From assembly GCF_001306915.1 (NCBI RefSeq), contig NZ_LJTC01000014.1:1-64000 (forward strand): DNA of 64,000 nucleotides, written 5' to 3'. The notes beneath the pieces were generated by a model, which saw nothing but the letters and a program-made list of their open reading frames with translations, was not told where the DNA came from and ran no database searches. This DNA is from Pseudoalteromonas lipolytica (lineage in GTDB: Bacteria > Pseudomonadota > Gammaproteobacteria > Enterobacterales > Alteromonadaceae). The position numbers and the translations under genes are program-made. Shown in pieces: positions 56,551 to 64,000 of this stretch (position 1 is the first letter of the stretch; every line of letters begins with the position of its first letter).

Positions 56551-57270
56551 TTATTTTTCACCGTCTGGCACAAATACGTAGCCTAAGCCCCATACTGTTT
56601 GTATATAACGCGGGTTAGCGGCATCAACTTCGATCATCCGGCGTAAGCGTGAAACCTGCACATCGATACTGCGCTCAAGCGCACTGTAATCACGACCGCG
56701 CGCTAAGTTCATCAGTTTATCGCGACTAAGCGGTTCACGAGGATGAGTCACTAATGCTTTTAATACCGCAAACTCACCACTGGTTAACGACATTGTTTTA
56801 TCACCATGGCTCATTTCGCGGGTCGCAAGGTTTAGTGTGAAGTCACCAAAGCTAATTTCGTTTTCTTCGGCAGCAGGCGCACCTGGCACTTCTTTCGCAC
56901 GACGACGTAAAATTGCTTTAATACGCGCTAACAGTTCACGTGGGTTGAATGGTTTAGGAATGTAATCATCAGCACCAAGCTCTAAACCGATTATACGGTC
57001 AACTTCATCGCCTTTGGCTGTAAGCATTACAATTGGAATGTCATTTTCTTTTTGGCGTAAACGACGGCAAATTGATAACCCATCTTCACCTGGCAACATT
57101 AAATCTAATACAATCAAGTGGAAGTTCTCGCGCTCTAATAAGCGATCCATCTGCTCTGAATTTGCTGCTGAGCGAACAATAAAGCCTTGTTCTACAAGGT
57201 AACGCTCTAGCAAACTACGTAAGCGCATATCGTCATCAACAACCAATACTTTTGTCGTTTCGTGTCCCAT
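56551..57270 (-). CDS. ompR: Response regulator OmpR
   Basis: A 239-residue regulator with receiver domain (phospho-Asp56 in [13 protein letters not shown]; Lys in [10 protein letters not shown]) and a winged-helix C-terminal domain (about 140-235; [39 protein letters not shown]), near identical to E. coli OmpR. It controls porin genes with EnvZ. I favour ATG 57270 by homology; an in-frame ATG three codons earlier is possible. It is divergent from greB, the conserved arrangement. Confidence 0.95.
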   Translation of the reverse strand: MGHETTKVLVVDDDMRLRSLLERYLVEQGFIVRSAANSEQMDRLLERENFHLIVLDLMLPGEDGLSICRRLRQKENDIPIVMLTAKGDEVDRIIGLELGADDYIPKPFNPRELLARIKAILRRRAKEVPGAPAAEENEISFGDFTLNLATREMSHGDKTMSLTSGEFAVLKALVTHPREPLSRDKLMNLARGRDYSALERSIDVQVSRLRRMIEVDAANPRYIQTVWGLGYVFVPDGEK

Positions 57271-57436
57271 AACTTTCATTCTTTTTGTAATATGTTACTT
57301 ATTAATATAAATGAAAAAGTTAAGAATAAAAAACGAATTACGCGCTTAGATTGTTACTGAACATTTCAAAATCCGACTCGACAAAGGTAAAAGACTTTTA
57401 TACCTTGCGGCTGGTTTTCTTTTTAGGCTGAATAAA

Positions 57437-57919
57437 ATGGCAAAGACAAATTTAATAACCCGAGAAGGGTATCAGCAATTACAACAAGAACATGACTACT
57501 TATGGCATGAAAAGCGCCCTGAAATTACCAAAATTGTGACTTGGGCAGCAAGCTTGGGCGACCGTTCTGAAAACGCAGATTATCAGTTTAATAAGCGTGT
57601 TTTACGACAGATAGATCGACGTGTGCGCTATCTTCGTAAACGCATGCCAGATCTTAAAATTGTTGACTACAACCCGCAACAAGCAGGTAAAGTGTTTTTT
57701 GGTGCTTGGGTCGAAATTGAGAATGAACAAGGCGATACAAAGCGTTTTCGCATTGTCGGCCCCGACGAAATTTACGAACGCAAAGATTACATTTCGATTG
57801 ATGCACCTATGGCTCGAGCGCTCCTTGGCAAACAGGTAGATGATGATTTTTCAGTGATCACGCCTGAAGGCGCAAAAGAATGGTATATCAACGAGATAAC
57901 TTATCCTGATGCAAACTAA
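57437..57919 (+). CDS. greB: Transcription elongation factor GreB
   Basis: A 160-residue factor with an N-terminal coiled coil (about 1-75; LITREGYQQLQQEHDYL, GDRSENADYQFNKRVLRQIDRRVRYL). The tip acidic residues enter the RNAP secondary channel and stimulate transcript cleavage. A C-terminal FKBP-like domain follows (VFFGAWVEIENEQGD, PMARALLGKQVDD). The wider basic patch and length fit GreB rather than GreA. It is divergent from ompR, as in E. coli. Confidence 0.95.
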   Translation: MAKTNLITREGYQQLQQEHDYLWHEKRPEITKIVTWAASLGDRSENADYQFNKRVLRQIDRRVRYLRKRMPDLKIVDYNPQQAGKVFFGAWVEIENEQGDTKRFRIVGPDEIYERKDYISIDAPMARALLGKQVDDDFSVITPEGAKEWYINEITYPDAN

Positions 57920-58032
57920 TTTTCCCTGAAAATTCAGAAAGCGTTAATTAGTGATTGTTTAGTCTAAAAATGTGATCTATAACTAAAGGTACTCAAGATA
58001 AATCATTACTTGAGTTTTAGAAGGTAGTAAGT

Positions 58033-58338
58033 ATGTCAAACGCAATACAACGCATAATGAGTAATGCCATTGTATTCGCACTATTAATTAGTGTGAGTTT
58101 GATATCTTACGCCAGTGATATAGAAAGCCACTCAGACAGTGTTACGCCAACTGCTCATTTTATTGCGTGTGATAGTGCAGACCCTGCTAACTTAGATACC
58201 GACCTCGATAAACATACTCCTGCGTTCATCACTAATGTAGCCCAACCACTGCAAGATGCGCCTGTTGTTTCGTATGTTCCCCCTTGTAATAAGGTGTCTG
58301 TTTATAGCGCGCACCAGCGAGGACCACCTGCTTTTTAA
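58033..58338 (+). CDS. Hypothetical exported small protein
   Basis: A 101-residue protein with a signal-peptide-like start (IVFALLISVSLISYA-SD). The mature part is short with two cysteines (IACDSAD, VPPCNKV) that could pair, and a basic, proline-ending tail (HQRGPPAF). I do not recognise a family. It lies between greB and a CBS-domain gene, apparently an insertion into the greB-tex synteny. It is small, so the call is tentative. Confidence 0.6.
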   Translation: MSNAIQRIMSNAIVFALLISVSLISYASDIESHSDSVTPTAHFIACDSADPANLDTDLDKHTPAFITNVAQPLQDAPVVSYVPPCNKVSVYSAHQRGPPAF

Positions 58339-58387
58339 TTAACTCAAATTTTCTATTTCAGTTTTATTAAAATGTATGGTGATCAAA

Positions 58388-58969
58388 ATGAATAAATTCA
58401 AAGAATTACGTCTTCAAGACATTTCTAATGGTGCTTTATCTAATACTGTAAACGAAGTTGAACCAACCCTCGACTTAACTTCTCCAGCGCTAAAAGTATT
58501 AAATAGCTTTACAAGCAAAGACCCTGTGCGAGCACATCATGATTTGAGTATTGTCGATGCACTTAAACAAACCAGCAGTCGTTGTTCTGACTTTATTTTA
58601 GTCGTAGATAATGACGAAAAGCTTATTGGTATTACTTCAAGTGCTGACTTACAAAGCTCTAAAATCATGATTCTTGCTCAGCGCCTCAATTTACATCGCA
58701 ATGAAGTTACTTTGCAGCATGTAATGACACCACTTAGCAGCTTAGCTGGTGTAAGCTTACAAAGTATTAGCTATGCATGCATTGGCGATGCACTGCAAAC
58801 TATGGAACACCAAGGTATGATGTTCCTTTTAGTAACCAGCGCTGAACATGAAATTTGTGGTTTGATTTCAGCCCGTGAAATTGCTAAAAAATTACATATT
58901 CCTGTTAATATCAACCCAATTGCTAATGGCTTCAGCGAAGTATTACAGCAGGTTGATCACCCGCACTAA
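58388..58969 (+). CDS. CBS domain-containing protein
   Basis: A 193-residue soluble protein built of a CBS-domain pair (about 55-115 and 120-185). Segments such as VDALKQTSSRCSDFILVVDNDEKLIGITSSADL and MEHQGMMFLLVTSAEHEICGLISAREIAKKL are typical. CBS pairs bind adenine nucleotides and regulate attached or partner proteins. No effector domain is attached. ATG 58388 follows a GGTGAT anti-SD match by 4 nt; an ATG four codons earlier lacks one. A strong terminator follows. Confidence 0.85.
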   Translation: MNKFKELRLQDISNGALSNTVNEVEPTLDLTSPALKVLNSFTSKDPVRAHHDLSIVDALKQTSSRCSDFILVVDNDEKLIGITSSADLQSSKIMILAQRLNLHRNEVTLQHVMTPLSSLAGVSLQSISYACIGDALQTMEHQGMMFLLVTSAEHEICGLISAREIAKKLHIPVNINPIANGFSEVLQQVDHPH

Positions 58970-59004
58970 GCGTTAAAACCCGCGTTGTGTAAGACTATTT
59001 TTGC

Positions 59005-59037
59005 AGGCCTTAAAAGCAGTGCTTTTAAGGCCTTCTT
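59005..59037 (+). terminator. Rho-independent terminator after CBS gene
   Basis: A perfect 13-bp stem AGGCCTTAAAAGC / GCTTTTAAGGCCT with a 3-nt AGT loop, followed by TCTTATT. It separates the CBS gene from tex. Confidence 0.8.
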
Positions 59038-59104
59038 ATTGTGATATTATTCAGGCAATTAATCTTCAGTTTTACTGATTTTCTATTTTTAAAAAGGGTT
59101 ATGC

Positions 59105-61420
59105 ATGAGCAATATCTCTGCACGCTTAGCAACTGAGCTAAGTGCCCAGCAACCACAAGTTGTTGCTGCAATCAAATTACTTGATGAAGGTGCCACAGTT
59201 CCTTTTATCGCCCGTTATCGTAAAGAAGTAACTGGTGGCTTAGATGACACGCAATTACGTTTACTTGAGCAGCGTTTATCGTATTTACGTGAATTAGAAG
59301 AGCGCCGCAGCTTTATCCTTAATACTATCGAAGAGCAAGGCAAGTTAACTGCTGAGCTAAGTGCTGATATTAATAACGCTGACAGTAAAACTGAGCTTGA
59401 AGATTTATATCTGCCTTTCAAACCTAAGCGCCGTACAAAAGGACAAATTGCCATTGAAGCGGGTATTGAGCCGCTTGCCGATGCGCTATTTAACAACCCT
59501 AGCCTCGACCCTGAACAACAAGCAAGTGACTACATTAATGCCGATGCAGGCTTTGCAGATAATAAAGCGGTGTTAGATGGCGCTAAGTTTATCTTAATGG
59601 AGCGTTTTGCAGAAGACGCCAAACTACTTGCTAAATTCCGTAGTCATATCGCACAACATGGTCAGATTGAAAGTACTGTAATCGCTGGTCAAGAAAATGA
59701 AGGCGTAAAGTACCGCGACTACTTTGAGCATCAAGAACCACTTAAAAAAGTACCATCACACCGTGCACTTGCTATGCTGCGTGCGCGTAATGAAGGCGTC
59801 TTACAACTTAGTATCAACCCAGAGCCTGGCGCAGAAAATCCGGCGCAAGTGTGTGCACAAATGATTGCCGATCATTATCGCTTAGATGTTAGCAATTCTG
59901 CTGCAAGTAGTTGGTTAATGGGCGTAGTGCAATGGGCATGGAAAATTAAGTTAAGCCTTCACCTTGAGAATGAATTTTTAGGTGCAATGCGCGAAAAAGC
60001 AGAAACCGGCGCAATCGACGTTTTTGCTAAAAACTTAAAAGATTTATTAATGGCCGCTCCTGCAGGTCCACGTACTACGTTAGGTCTCGATCCTGGCCTG
60101 CGTACTGGTTGTAAAATTGCCGTTGTCGATAGCACTGGCAAGCTGTTAACAACACAAACAATTTTCCCGCACGCACCACAAAATCATTGGGATAAATCAC
60201 TTCGTACTTTAGAACAACTATGCCGCCAGCATAAAGTTGAGCTAATCGCTATTGGTAATGGTACGGCTTCACGTGAATCTGACAAGTTAGTTGCAGAGCT
60301 GATCAAAGCGAACAGTGAGCTTAAGCTAAATAAAATTATGGTCAGTGAAGCGGGCGCTTCTGTTTATTCAGCGTCTGAGTTTGCCGCCAATGAATTCCCT
60401 AACCTTGATGTTTCACTACGTGGTGCTGTGTCTATCGCGCGCCGCTTACAAGACCCACTTGCTGAGCTGGTAAAAATTGAGCCTAAATCAATCGGTGTAG
60501 GTCAATATCAGCACGATGTATCGCAAAGCCAACTTGGTCAAACGCTAACATCTGTGGTTGAAGACTGTGTAAACTCAGTGGGTGTAGACTTAAATATGGC
60601 GTCGGTGCCGCTATTGACTCGCGTGTCTGGCTTAAACAAAACATTAGCGCAAAATATTGTTAGCTACCGTGATGCCAATGGCTCATTTAGCAAACGTTCT
60701 GAACTTAAAAAAGTTGAACGTTTAGGGCCTAAAGCCTTTGAACAAGCTGCCGGTTTCTTACGTATCAGCACAGGCTCAGATCCTCTTGATAACTCGTCAG
60801 TTCACCCTGAAGCATACCCGGTTGTTAAGCGTATCTGCGAGAAGAACAGCTTAGATGTAAACAGCCTAATTGGTAACTCTGACATCCTAAATAAGCTCGT
60901 TGCAAACGACTACACAGACGAAAAATTTGGCTTACCAACGGTTACCGACATTATCAAAGAACTTGATAAACCGGGTCGTGACCCGCGTCCTGAGTTTAAA
61001 ACAGCTGAGTTTAAGGCTGGCGTTGAAACCATTAATGACCTAAAACCGGGTATGATTTTAGAAGGTGTAGTGTCTAACGTTGCTAACTTTGGTGCCTTCG
61101 TTGATGTGGGTGTACACCAAGACGGTTTAGTGCATATTTCTGCTATTACGAACAAGTTTATCTCTGATCCACGTGAAGTGGTTAAAGCAGGCGATATTGT
61201 AAAAGTAAAAGTAGTTGAAGTAGATGCTGCCCGTAAACGTATTAGCTTTACCATGCGTTTAGACGATGATGTTGATACCAGCAATAAAGCCGCATCAGCT
61301 AGCAAACCTAAGCCAGCTGCGAAAGCGAAAAGTGCACCTAAACAAAAACGCGAATTTGGCAATGTTGCCATGGGTAATGCCTTTGCTGATGCATTTGCCA
61401 ATGCAAAAGTGAAAAAATAA
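59105..61420 (+). CDS. tex: Tex family RNA-binding protein (YhgF)
   Basis: A 771-residue protein with the Tex N-terminal helical region ([19 protein letters not shown]), the YqgF/RNase H-like domain (about 320-450; [17 protein letters not shown]), helix-hairpin-helix motifs, and a C-terminal S1 domain (about 640-715; [29 protein letters not shown]). A basic, Lys/Ala-rich tail follows. Tex proteins bind RNA and affect transcription and translation fidelity. The position after greB matches E. coli yhgF, except for two intervening genes. A strong terminator follows. Confidence 0.95.
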   Translation: MSNISARLATELSAQQPQVVAAIKLLDEGATVPFIARYRKEVTGGLDDTQLRLLEQRLSYLRELEERRSFILNTIEEQGKLTAELSADINNADSKTELEDLYLPFKPKRRTKGQIAIEAGIEPLADALFNNPSLDPEQQASDYINADAGFADNKAVLDGAKFILMERFAEDAKLLAKFRSHIAQHGQIESTVIAGQENEGVKYRDYFEHQEPLKKVPSHRALAMLRARNEGVLQLSINPEPGAENPAQVCAQMIADHYRLDVSNSAASSWLMGVVQWAWKIKLSLHLENEFLGAMREKAETGAIDVFAKNLKDLLMAAPAGPRTTLGLDPGLRTGCKIAVVDSTGKLLTTQTIFPHAPQNHWDKSLRTLEQLCRQHKVELIAIGNGTASRESDKLVAELIKANSELKLNKIMVSEAGASVYSASEFAANEFPNLDVSLRGAVSIARRLQDPLAELVKIEPKSIGVGQYQHDVSQSQLGQTLTSVVEDCVNSVGVDLNMASVPLLTRVSGLNKTLAQNIVSYRDANGSFSKRSELKKVERLGPKAFEQAAGFLRISTGSDPLDNSSVHPEAYPVVKRICEKNSLDVNSLIGNSDILNKLVANDYTDEKFGLPTVTDIIKELDKPGRDPRPEFKTAEFKAGVETINDLKPGMILEGVVSNVANFGAFVDVGVHQDGLVHISAITNKFISDPREVVKAGDIVKVKVVEVDAARKRISFTMRLDDDVDTSNKAASASKPKPAAKAKSAPKQKREFGNVAMGNAFADAFANAKVKK

Positions 61421-61440
61421 TAGGCTGTAGGCATAAGTCG

Positions 61441-61476
61441 AAAAAAACCGCGTAAGTGTAAACTTACGCGGTTTTT
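61441..61476. terminator. Bidirectional terminator between tex and the metalloprotease-like gene
   Basis: A perfect 16-bp stem AAAAAACCGCGTAAGT / ACTTACGCGGTTTTTT with a GTAA loop; a U-tract on both strands. It lies 20 bp after the tex stop and 12 bp from the stop of the convergent gene. Confidence 0.92.
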
Positions 61477-61488
61477 TATTTTAGAAAC

Positions 61489-62355
61489 TTAAATAAAAGC
61501 AGAGAACTGATTTTGATTACTTGGCGAGGTCGCTGCTTGATAAAAATTAGCAATACGTGCAGCGCGCTCGTCTACTTCAACATCACGCTTTGCTGTTTTG
61601 GTTTCGCTAGTTTGAGTAGCGCTATCTTCACCATACTCACTGTTTATTTTGAAGGTCGATTTACCTGAATCAACATCGCCATCGGCTGATTGACTGGCGA
61701 GCTCAGCTTGCGCTGCCATCAGCTTTTGCGTGGCATCTGCGGCAATTGAACGATCAGCACTCGAAGGCTCTTGTGGTGCAAGTGCTGCAGCACGCACCGT
61801 CTGCATTTTTTCAATTGTGGCTTTTGGGTCGCCTTCAATTACAGCAACATCAATTTGCACCTCGCCGCCCACAGCATAGTTCGTACCATCAGGACCGCGT
61901 TGATATTCATAGCTTGGTGAGCCCGCATATTGCCCCCCCACTGATGCATGAGCTTGCTCATGAATACGTACTTCGGTATCGCGGGCTTTTAGCTCTTTAA
62001 TTTGCTCAGCATCTTGCTGCTTTTGCTGGGCAACCTTTTGCTCTTTTTGCTGCTCTTGTTTAGCTTCTTGTTGTTCTTGCTCTGATTGTTCAGGCTCTTC
62101 TTGCTCACCACCTTGCTTACGTTCTTCAATCACCTTGTCTTCAGCCAGACGCCCTTTTGCATCATACGTACCCGCCTCAGAACCCGGCTGCTTGGTTTTG
62201 TCGCCATCATTCAGGGTTTTATTTTCTGCGTTACTCGGCTTGGTAGCGGCAGGTGGCGGGATCACTTCACGTAACTGATTATCACGGCGAGCACTTTCGG
62301 TGTGCACGTTCGCCGTGTTGATATTAATCGAAGGAAACGGAGTGACGATATTCAT
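61489..62355 (-). CDS. Putative metalloprotease, CJM1_0395/SprA-related family
   Basis: A 288-residue protein, cytoplasmic by lack of signal peptide. Residues about 78-120 are a Glu/Gln-rich coiled-coil-like region. The conserved core is IKELKARDTEVRIHEQAHAS, containing a zincin-type HEQAH (His132-Glu133-x-x-His136), followed by GGQYAGSPSYEYQRGPDGTNYAVGGEV. The catalytic role is not shown for the family. Its partner upstream is a small protein with a rod-like tail. Function is unknown. Confidence 0.8.
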   Translation of the reverse strand: MNIVTPFPSININTANVHTESARRDNQLREVIPPPAATKPSNAENKTLNDGDKTKQPGSEAGTYDAKGRLAEDKVIEERKQGGEQEEPEQSEQEQQEAKQEQQKEQKVAQQKQQDAEQIKELKARDTEVRIHEQAHASVGGQYAGSPSYEYQRGPDGTNYAVGGEVQIDVAVIEGDPKATIEKMQTVRAAALAPQEPSSADRSIAADATQKLMAAQAELASQSADGDVDSGKSTFKINSEYGEDSATQTSETKTAKRDVEVDERAARIANFYQAATSPSNQNQFSAFI

Positions 62356-62361
62356 AAGTTT

Positions 62362-62670
62362 TTAAACTTTAATATCTATTAATGTGCCGAGCACTTCATC
62401 AGCAGTCTGAATCGTGTTGATATTGGCTTTTGCATTAAACTCTTCAACTTTTAAGTTAACAAGCGACTCATCAATTGGGGCAGGTTGTGAAACTGGCGGA
62501 GTTACAGCTTCATTTGGAGTCGCCGCTTGTAATTGGCGTTGTTGAGCTAATTGGGCATCATCTTGCTGATCAATTGAGGCACGGCTAATCTCAGCGCTTG
62601 CCTTTTCGATACCTTGGCTTGCACGGTTATAACCTTCTACCGCATTATTAAAAACAGAACTGATTGGCAT
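62362..62670 (-). CDS. Small protein with flagellar-rod-like C-terminal motif
   Basis: A 102-residue helical protein with no signal peptide. The C-terminus (EEFNAKANINTIQTADEVLGTLIDIKV, positions about 76-102) resembles the C-terminal helix of flagellar rod/hook proteins, where a similar ANxxxIxTADE motif packs in the rod. The rest is Gln/Ala-rich. ATG 62670 has GGAGGG 5 nt upstream. It is co-transcribed with the metalloprotease-like gene (6 bp gap). No other flagellar gene is nearby; function is unproven. Confidence 0.7.
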   Translation of the reverse strand: MPISSVFNNAVEGYNRASQGIEKASAEISRASIDQQDDAQLAQQRQLQAATPNEAVTPPVSQPAPIDESLVNLKVEEFNAKANINTIQTADEVLGTLIDIKV

Positions 62671-62771
62671 AACACCCTCCAACAGTGAGATCTACCCGGT
62701 AAGTATCGCTCATAAAACGAGCAAAATAAAGCTAAATCCCGCTATTTTTCTGGCCTCTCAGCGAGTTTTGC

Positions 62772-63542
62772 TTAACACATTGATTTCAGTGCTGATATAA
62801 ATGCTGCTTTATGAGAAATAAAAGGCGCATGTGAAGCTTTATCTAAAACCTCGTATTCAAACTGGGGTTGTATGGCATGCATTTTTTCAATCGCACGATA
62901 CGGTACTAATGAATCTAAGCGACCGAAAATACCACGCACAGGTACGCTAAGGTTAGCGAATAGTTCCCGTAAATCATCCTGCTGTAAAATGTCTAAGCCC
63001 GCACTTAAAGCTTGCTCTTGAGGCGCAGGGTATTGGTTTAAAAGTGCTTTAAGTTGCTTAATATCATCCCGAGCTGATTCACTGCCCATCGCTTGTATCG
63101 CCAAAAACCGTTCTATCGTTTTTTCTCTGTGACTAACTAGCTGATCTTTAAATGCATTTAATACGTCAGGTTTGATACCCGGCCATTCGTCGGTTTGCGC
63201 AAAAAAAGGCGTTGAGGCAACCAACACAACCTTTGCTACTTTGTCAGGCCAATGTGCTGCAATATACAAGGCAAAAAGCCCGCCCAACGACCAGCCAACA
63301 AGAATAGACTGATCATTTAGCTGTGTACTTAGTTGCTCAGCCGCAGCGTGCAATGTGTAAGGTGTGGGAATAGACTGTGCGTTACCAAAGCCAGGTAAAT
63401 TAAGGCAACGGACTTCACCATCATGAAAAAACTCAAGCTCAGGTTTGATCACTTGCCAAACCCCTTGGTTCATTCCCCAGCCATGTAATAGCACCATATC
63501 ATTTTGCATATTTTGTATTTCCCAACCACACTTAGCGCTCAT
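62772..63542 (-). CDS. bioH: Pimeloyl-[acyl-carrier protein] methyl ester esterase
   Basis: A 256-residue alpha/beta hydrolase that releases pimeloyl-ACP from its methyl ester in biotin synthesis. LLHGWGMNQGVW, nucleophile Ser85 in GWSLGG, the DEWPGIKPDVL lid segment, FGRLDSLVP (Asp) and SHAPFISH (His) match E. coli BioH point by point. It is divergent from comF, as bioH is from gntX in E. coli. No other bio gene is in the window. Confidence 0.95.
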   Translation of the reverse strand: MSAKCGWEIQNMQNDMVLLHGWGMNQGVWQVIKPELEFFHDGEVRCLNLPGFGNAQSIPTPYTLHAAAEQLSTQLNDQSILVGWSLGGLFALYIAAHWPDKVAKVVLVASTPFFAQTDEWPGIKPDVLNAFKDQLVSHREKTIERFLAIQAMGSESARDDIKQLKALLNQYPAPQEQALSAGLDILQQDDLRELFANLSVPVRGIFGRLDSLVPYRAIEKMHAIQPQFEYEVLDKASHAPFISHKAAFISALKSMC

Positions 63543-63567
63543 AATAGCGTTTAAAGGAATGAATGCA

Positions 63568-64000
63568 ATGTCTCACTTACCTCATGCCTTAAAACTAGGG
63601 CTAGACGCACTATTCCCCAACTTTTGCATTAGTTGCCAGAATCACATACAGGCTGATCAAGCTTTGTGTCAGTATTGTTTAGATGACCTTAATTTATTTG
63701 ACCTTACACGCCATCCAAATCTGTTACACCGACCAGATATATGTGATGCATTTCCTGATAGTAATTTTGACCATTTAATTGCCTGTGCGTGGTATCAAGC
63801 ACCTTTTAAACTTTGGCTCAAGCAATTGAAATTTAATGACCAACAATATTTTCGTGTGGCACTACAACAAGTGATAGCGAAACAGCTGCAATTAGCTCGT
63901 CAAGTTAATGCAAATTGGCCCGACCTTTTTATTGTGCTGCCATTACATAATCAACGCTTTTTAGCACGCGGCTTTAATCAGGTAAGCCAAACTTGGCTGC
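63568..64000 (+). CDS. ComF family protein, 5' part (runs off right edge)
   Basis: About 144 codons of a ComF/GntX-type protein. It starts MSHLPHALKLGLDALFPNFC and has a zinc-ribbon-like Cys pair (CISC) followed by CQYC. The middle (HLIACAWYQAPFKLWLKQLKF) and LPLHNQRFLARGFNQV match the amidophosphoribosyltransferase-like fold of ComF. I chose the ATG at 63568 (AGGA 9 nt upstream) over an in-frame ATG at 63559 that sits on the ribosome site. The family is involved in DNA uptake in competent bacteria. Confidence 0.9.
   Translation, partial: MSHLPHALKLGLDALFPNFCISCQNHIQADQALCQYCLDDLNLFDLTRHPNLLHRPDICDAFPDSNFDHLIACAWYQAPFKLWLKQLKFNDQQYFRVALQQVIAKQLQLARQVNANWPDLFIVLPLHNQRFLARGFNQVSQTWL

Noticed and set aside
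57918..57934. Small hairpin after greB as a terminator
   Set aside because: The 7-bp AT-rich stem AATTTTC / GAAAATT is weak and has no T-tract.
1..64000. CRISPR arrays, tRNA genes, IS elements, phage genes
   Set aside because: No spaced identical repeats, transposase or integrase motifs or cloverleaf-like sequences were recognised.

Overview
The window looks like the chromosome of a marine gammaproteobacterium of the order Alteromonadales, most probably Pseudoalteromonas or a close relative. The evidence is the 16S 5' end, the gene content (large TonB-dependent receptor, pullulanase and GH97 set, many RND/ABC exporters), moderate AT richness, and E. coli-like synteny for spc-alpha, ompR-envZ-greB-tex and bioH-comF. 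No phage, IS element, CRISPR array or tRNA gene was seen.

Layout. 1-515: the 5' end of an rrn operon (16S, minus strand) with its boxA leader and P1 promoter. 813-9477: complete spc and alpha ribosomal operons (rplN to rplQ, with secY and rpoA), all minus strand. The S10 operon is missing upstream; an asmA-type gene (9612-11555) sits there instead. 11686-12462: a small membrane protein plus XRE regulator behind a promoter carrying three operator-like repeats. 12566-16538: an unknown protein, a TorF-type porin with a probable sigma-54 promoter, an aldo-keto reductase and a Yip1-family membrane protein. 16587-19691: a MacAB-like tripartite ABC exporter. 19692-22434: tandem Bor-family lipoproteins, an EEP-family phosphohydrolase, a DUF5329 protein and an iodotyrosine-deiodinase-like flavoprotein. 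22427-27564: RND pump, adaptor and BigR-like ArsR regulator, divergent from a rhodanese.

27627-37276: PhoD-type phosphatase, PH-domain protein, then a TonB-dependent receptor and a multidomain pullulanase lipoprotein. A GH97 alpha-glucosidase lies 16 kb away (53080-55122). The receptor and GH97 genes share an identical 14-bp LacI-type palindrome about 100 bp upstream of each start, so they look like one starch/maltodextrin regulon. 37464-46401: LysE exporter operon, MsbA-like ABC exporter, YiaD-like OmpA lipoprotein, solute-binding protein, chromate transporter, YbdG-like channel and two YihG-like acyltransferases. 46423-49365: divergent speA and speE (polyamines). 49415-52920: chemoreceptor, barrel protein and cupredoxin-like protein. 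55250-61420: envZ-ompR, greB, two added small genes, tex. 61489-64000: a metalloprotease-like protein, a small protein with a flagellar-rod-like C-terminus, bioH and a truncated comF.

The most interesting unexplained signals are: (i) a family of degenerate 7-bp heptad arrays at three intergenic sites; (ii) the triple operator at the XRE/membrane-protein promoter; (iii) a dithiol BigR-type repressor wired to an RND pump and a rhodanese through overlapping palindromes; (iv) the shared starch operator; (v) the sigma-54/NtrC-like control region of the porin; and (vi) the deiodinase triad. All functional statements rest on reading the sequence and family knowledge; no searches were run.
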